DNA from: Aphidius gifuensis
Taxonomy: Eukaryota > Arthropoda > Insecta > Hymenoptera > Braconidae
Length of the DNA: 64,000 bases
Assembly: GCF_014905175.1 (NCBI RefSeq)
Contig: NC_057793.1
Coordinates: 7,688,001 to 7,752,000 of the forward strand
Direction of reading: 5' to 3'
Below are positions 59,860 through 64,000 of this stretch, piece by piece. The notes beneath the pieces were generated by a model that saw nothing but the letters and a program-made list of their open reading frames with translations, made no database searches and was not told the origin of the DNA. Every line of letters begins with the position of its first letter. The first letter of the stretch is position 1. The position numbers and the translations under genes are program-made.

Positions 59860-60330
59860 GGTCTCTTTGTTATTATTATTATACTTTTAATGCGTAATAA
59901 TGACTTATAAATATTCTGCGGAAAAAGGGTAGTAAATAAGAATAATACCATCAGATAAAATGACAATTTCCTTATCATGATATTTATAAAATATACATAT
60001 TGGTTAATTAATATATTTCGATTGTTAATTAATTCCAAAAATGTTATATATTAAAATTTAAAAAATAAATAATAAATTTATTATTCAAACATAATTGTTG
60101 TTGAATATATATTCAATTAATTGTAATTGTATGTCTGTTATAGTTTCATACGATGGGTATAACTATTATAAGCTGATTAAAAAATTAAATTTATTTCTTG
60201 TATTTATCTTATTTTTTGATTTGTTTGAAATAAACAACTATACTGTATTTTCCTTTGGAATATCAAATATTGTTTATTGTTTATTTTAATATTTGATATT
60301 CCAAAGGAAAATACAGTATAGTTGTTACTT
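59860..60330 (+). repeat. Right arm of the inverted repeat around peptide gene 3
   Basis: Reverse-complement partner of 56820-57260 (markers TGCGGAAAAAGGGTAGTAAA, ATTGTAATTGTATGTCTGTT, TTTCATACGATGGGTATAAC). Its outer end forms a separate tight palindrome at 60232-60326. Confidence 0.75.
60232..60326. repeat. Near-perfect short palindrome
   Basis: Left arm CTATACTGTATTTTCCTTTG plus GAATATCAAATA and right arm TATTTGATATTCCAAAGGAA plus AATACAGTATAG are exact complements over more than 30 bases with a loop of about 20 bases. As DNA it could extrude; as RNA it would be a stable hairpin. Confidence 0.85.
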
Positions 60331-60644
60331 TTAAATATGAATAAAAAAACACTGAACTTTTTTTGGCAAATTAAAATTCTAATATTATATAAAATTAATA
60401 TTTTTTTTTTTAAACCCAAAAAAAATAGAAATAAGATTTAACGAATATATATAAGAAAAAAAATTAATTATAGTAATTTCATCAAAAAAAATACATCAAA
60501 CTCAGATGGGAAAGAGTTGAAGGTTGCCTGCTTCGCAATATATATTTTAAACCTTAATATATATATTATATGAAAAACGAAAAAAAAAAAAAAAAACACC
60601 TGTCTGTTTATATATATATAAGTATACTTATATACATATACCTA

Positions 60645-61180
60645 TATAGTTAGATTTATTTTTAAATAATCCACGCGAATCTATGTTGATAAAATCAGAA
60701 TTTGTATACTTCAATGATAATAATAACAAAGTATTGTATAAATAAAAAATTTGGAGTAAACTATTTTTTTTTTCAACTTTTGTTGAAATACAAATCTGGC
60801 TTTTACCAGTACAAGTTAGCTCACTCAATTATCGTCAAGAATAAAAAAAAGTTATTTAAAAAAATTTATTTCTCACAAATGATTACAATCATGTTGTTTT
60901 TTCATGCTAGACATACGGTGCCTCTTGATCAATAATGAATGAGCCTTGAACTCAACACAGCTGGTTACCCAGTTTTAATAATCTAACAAAACAATCACAA
61001 AAAAATAAAATTTCACTGTCAAGCCAATTTTTTTTTATTTACGCTATATTGATTAGTTTTGCATAACTTTATTGGATTAAAAGTAAAACAATCACATATT
61101 ACTGTTGTACAATGTTTGATAACAATTTGACTCTATTACATCAATAAAAAGTTTCAATTTAAAAAAAATTACTATAGATA
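60645..61180 (+). repeat. Accessory-block duplication, unit R2 copy 2
   Basis: Direct duplicate of 55125-55699. Small indels separate the copies (for example GTATACTTCAATGATAATAA against GTACTTCAATAATAATAATA). It leads into the ionotropic receptor relic. Confidence 0.8.
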
Positions 61181-61339
61181 ATAAATATTTATCTGTATAG
61201 GTATATAATTGTAAATTACCTGTTTGTTATTTATCGCCATTTAATCTTTATTTTCACATGATATTATTGCTTGTTTATCACATCATCAACAAACCAAGTA
61301 TCTACTGTTGACACATCCAATAGACATATATCCAACAAA

Positions 61340-61490
61340 ATCCGACTACAATTGACAAAATGATTCTCATTATTAACACGGTATTATTACTTTTACAGCT
61401 GTTGATTTATCAGAGATGGAAGGATCCAAAAGTATCATGGAAAATAGCAAGAACGTCAAGTACAATAGAACTCTGAATAATAATATAATT
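61340..61490 (+). pseudogene. Ionotropic receptor 5'-end relic
   Basis: ATG at 61361 opens MILIINTVLLLLQLLIYQRW, matching the start of the intact receptor (MILINVGLLLFIVTSS), with similar upstream sequence (AACAAAATCCGACTACAATT then GACAAAATG). Weaker similarity continues for about 35 codons and ends at a stop (61476-61478). The rest of the receptor is absent. It sits in a segment of about 385 bp (61180-61565) missing from the first copy of the flank. A truncated duplicate is the best reading. Confidence 0.65.
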
Positions 61491-61634
61491 ATAAATTATT
61501 TTAAATTTCCGAAAAAATTTGTTCGATTAATCGATGGACATTTATGTTTTCATTAAATTATTTTTATTATAAAATATTAAGTCTGATAATTTGACTTTAT
61601 TTATCGATATCAAAATACCATTGAAAAATTAATT

Positions 61635-62205
61635 CAGCAGCATGATAATTTTATTTTATTTTTATTTTTTTGCAAATTCAATGTTTAGGATTGTATAAAA
61701 TATTTTTCGATTGTTAAAACGTAAAGAAAATAATTGTTTTTTGTTTCAATTTTTTTTTTTTTTATATTTTAACATTAAAAAAAAAATAAAAAATCAACGA
61801 TTTTGTTTAAATACAGCAACGTACTAGATAAGAGCTTTTTTTTTAATACTTGACATGTGCAATAAAGACGTCCGAGTTTTCTCCGGCGAATCATCAGATA
61901 TTATTTGATTATACTATTATTTCTGCAGTCATTGTACTTGATTGTAAACTTGAATCATCGAGGTCTACGTTAAATCAACTCCACTGCTTATATATATTTT
62001 ATATATATATATATATATTTTTTTTAGATAACAATATCCTAAATGTTCCAACATGGCATAGGAATAAAAATTAACATGAAATGAATAATAATTGTCGAAA
62101 CAAAACTAGCAATAATTATTTTTGTCAACAACTTTTCAATTCATTATATATACTCGAAGGACATTAGCGATTATGACCAATTAAATTTCAAAAATTTACA
62201 ATTAT
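61635..62205 (+). repeat. Accessory-block duplication, unit R1 copy 3
   Basis: Matches 46955-47454 closely (AAATCAACGATTTTGTTTAA, CAGCAACGTACTAGATAAGA, TTTTCTCCGGCGAATCATCA). It ends in CTCGAAGGACATTAGCGATT and runs uninterrupted into TTACAATTATTTTCATT. This provides the empty site for the 47455-48632 insertion. Confidence 0.75.
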
Positions 62206-62590
62206 TTTCATTACAAGTACAATTAATTGAATATATTAAACAACAATATGTTTGAATAAATATAAATTTATTTTTACAGTTTACAATATTTTCGTAAATT
62301 TTAATATAACATTTTTGGAAGATTACTTGCTGATTAACAGCATCAATTGAAACATCATTAATAAACAATTTGAATATTAATTAAACAATATATTTTATAA
62401 ATATCCTATGATAATTGAATCGTAATTTTATCTGATGGTGTTATTATTATTTACTATATTATACTCTTTTTTCGCAGAATATTTATAAGTTATTGTTATA
62501 AATTAAAAGTATAATAATAATAATAATAATAAGAAAAATTTCACCATTTCATTTCATCATTTCAAATTTCATTTTATTTCTATTATTAAT
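62206..62590 (-). repeat. Copy of the peptide-gene 3' flank
   Basis: Homologous to 48745-48970 in the same direction (ACATTTTTGGAAGATTACTT, AACAGCATCAATTGAAACAT, TTTCGCAGAATATTTATAAG) and including the (AAT) microsatellite at 62510-62530. No peptide coding exon follows, so only the flank was copied or the gene was lost. Confidence 0.65.
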
Positions 62591-63330
62591 ATATGCAGAT
62601 ATATATGGGGCATTCTATATAAAATGAGAAAGCAATGATTATTACTTAGGTCGATTTTTTACGATATGATAAAAATACCAAAACAAATTTCTATTGAAAA
62701 TATTTTTTTTTATACATTTATATTTCCATTGATTTATTGCTTTGAATTGTTTTCGAATAATAATAAAATTACAATTTAATTATCAGGATCTTTATATAAA
62801 ATTTAAATTGTTTATTAAAGATGTTTCAATCGATGCTGGTAATTAGCAAGTAATCTTCCAAAAATGTTATATTAAAATTTACGAAAATATTGTAAACTGT
62901 AAAAATAAATAATAAATTTATTATTCAAACATAATTATTCTTGATTATTCACTCGAAGAATATGATCTATTATAATTGTGAATAATTAAATTTTTGAAAT
63001 TACGAATAAACATAAAGTGCCTTGTATAATTATGATAAAAAAAAAAATAATAAAAATAATTCTAAATTTTCAAAATTTAATTGGTCATAATTACTAATGT
63101 TCTTCGAGTATACATAATGAATTGAAAAAATTATTATCAAAAATAATTTATTTTTCATTTTTATTTATTAATATTTATAATAAGACCAATAGCTCATTCA
63201 AGGTTAAAATAATTAGGACAAAAATAATTATTATTTATTATCTGATAAAATTTTTCTATTGCATCGACACAAACAAAATAAGACACATTTTTTTGTAGAA
63301 ATTTTTTTGTTATTTAAAAATTTTATATAT
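62590..63330 (+). repeat. Accessory-block duplication, unit R3 copy 2, with a complete foldback repeat
   Basis: Matches 50515-51140. Within it, 62943-63118 is a complete foldback repeat: left end ACTCGAAGAATATGATCTAT, right end ACTAATGTTCTTCGAGTATA, with AATTAAATTTTTGAAATTAC and AATTTTCAAAATTTAATT as inner complementary stretches. Half copies of this element recur at 47410, 48740, 49600, 49850, 50655, 57420 and 62150. Confidence 0.75.
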
Positions 63331-63609
63331 TATATTATTCCTATTACTCCTATTATGGGGTATTTTATATAAAATCAGAGAGCAATGATTATTAATTTAT
63401 TAATTAATAACTTATATTTATATTTATTATTCAAAATGAAGATTAGAAATGAAAAACATTTTTTTTTTTATGAAAACTGAACGTATCTCATGGTGTTTAA
63501 TTTATTACTTAATTATTTATAAATAATGTAATTAATATTGAAGAATGAAACAATAGATATTATTTGCCACGTGTTAATTTATAATAAAAAAATTTGACCA
63601 ATGAAAATA

Positions 63610-63690
63610 ACCATTGCTCTAGCTGGAGTATTGAAAACTTCTAATTTTCAACGGGTAACGCAGGCCACACGACCAGCTCTTTTTTTTTTT
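63610..63690 (+). repeat. Fragment of the 47455-48632 element end
   Basis: CTAGCTGGAGTATTGAAAAC then TAATTTTCAACGGGTAACGC and AGGCCACACGACCAG repeats the right end of the 1.2-kb element (48555-48620). Only the end is present, followed by a T run. Confidence 0.7.
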
Positions 63691-64000
63691 TTCTTGATTA
63701 ATTAAAAAAAATAAATTTGATAAAAATTATTTATATTTTTGTCAAGGCTATTGTTAAAATTTAAACTACAAATACAAAAAAACATTATTATTTTTATGAC
63801 AATGCAAGTCAATAAAAAAAAATACTACTTGAAATATAAAAATTAAAAAATATAATATTATAAAATTATTGATATACATGCAATGCAATTTTTATCATTG
63901 CATAATTTTATGTTTATCCAAATGTCCTTGATATTTAAAAAAAGTTTGTTTAAATATTAGTTAATTCCTTATTTTTTCAACTAAAAAATTTTTGCTGTTT
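63691..64000. other. A/T-rich window end, nothing recognised
   Basis: Low-complexity noncoding sequence to the end of the window. Confidence 0.4.

Noticed and set aside
1..64000. tRNA genes and CRISPR-like arrays
   Set aside because: No cloverleaf with A and B boxes was recognised, and no regularly spaced direct repeats with unique spacers; the tandem repeats at 8195 and 31727 have no spacers.

Overview
This is a very AT-rich animal nuclear window with short spliced genes, canonical GT-AG introns and long homopolymer tracts. An RR-2 cuticular protein, a pyrokinin-type receptor, a Rel/Dorsal-type factor and an insect-style ionotropic receptor point to an insect. The extreme AT content, the SV2-like transporter and the type of LINE ORF1 would fit a hymenopteran, perhaps a parasitoid wasp; that placement is inference.

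Layout. 1-3.4 kb: an RR-2 cuticle gene (minus). 11.5-14.8 kb: the C-terminal half of a neutral ceramidase (plus); no exons for its catalytic N-terminus are visible, and a 5S-rRNA-like repeat lies just upstream. 18.7-27.0 kb: a peptide GPCR (plus) with a 6.5 kb intron. 29.1-30.9 kb: sorting nexin 4 (minus). 32.1-37.5 kb: an SV2-like MFS transporter (minus) with two alternative first exons. 38.7-39.35 kb: a decayed beta-tubulin retropseudogene (minus). 39.8-41.6 kb: a divergent Rel-homology factor (plus). 42.0-45.6 kb: Integrator subunit 2 (plus), convergent with TRAPPC4 (minus, 45.8-46.6 kb).

46.9-63.7 kb is an accessory block of nested direct and inverted duplications. It carries three paralogous ten-cysteine secreted peptides, one intact single-exon ionotropic receptor, a remnant of a second receptor copy, foldback repeats and two inserted elements. 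The first two peptide genes diverge from a palindrome of about 470 bp. The third contains a 1.85 kb ORF1-only LINE derivative (16-bp target-site duplications) inserted on its 5'UTR splice donor. A separate 1.2 kb insertion at 47.45-48.63 kb holds six related modules in strictly alternating orientation.

Dispersed repeats: four same-strand copies of a repeat of about 450-500 bp (4.3, 14.0, 17.0, 34.4 kb), a 562-bp inverted pair (1.4 and 6.2 kb) and a 327-bp insertion with 14-bp direct repeats at 31.6 kb. The housekeeping genes (SNX4, INTS2, TRAPPC4) look intact. No tRNA gene or CRISPR array was seen. Exon boundaries were worked out by eye from splice sites, reading phase and family conservation.
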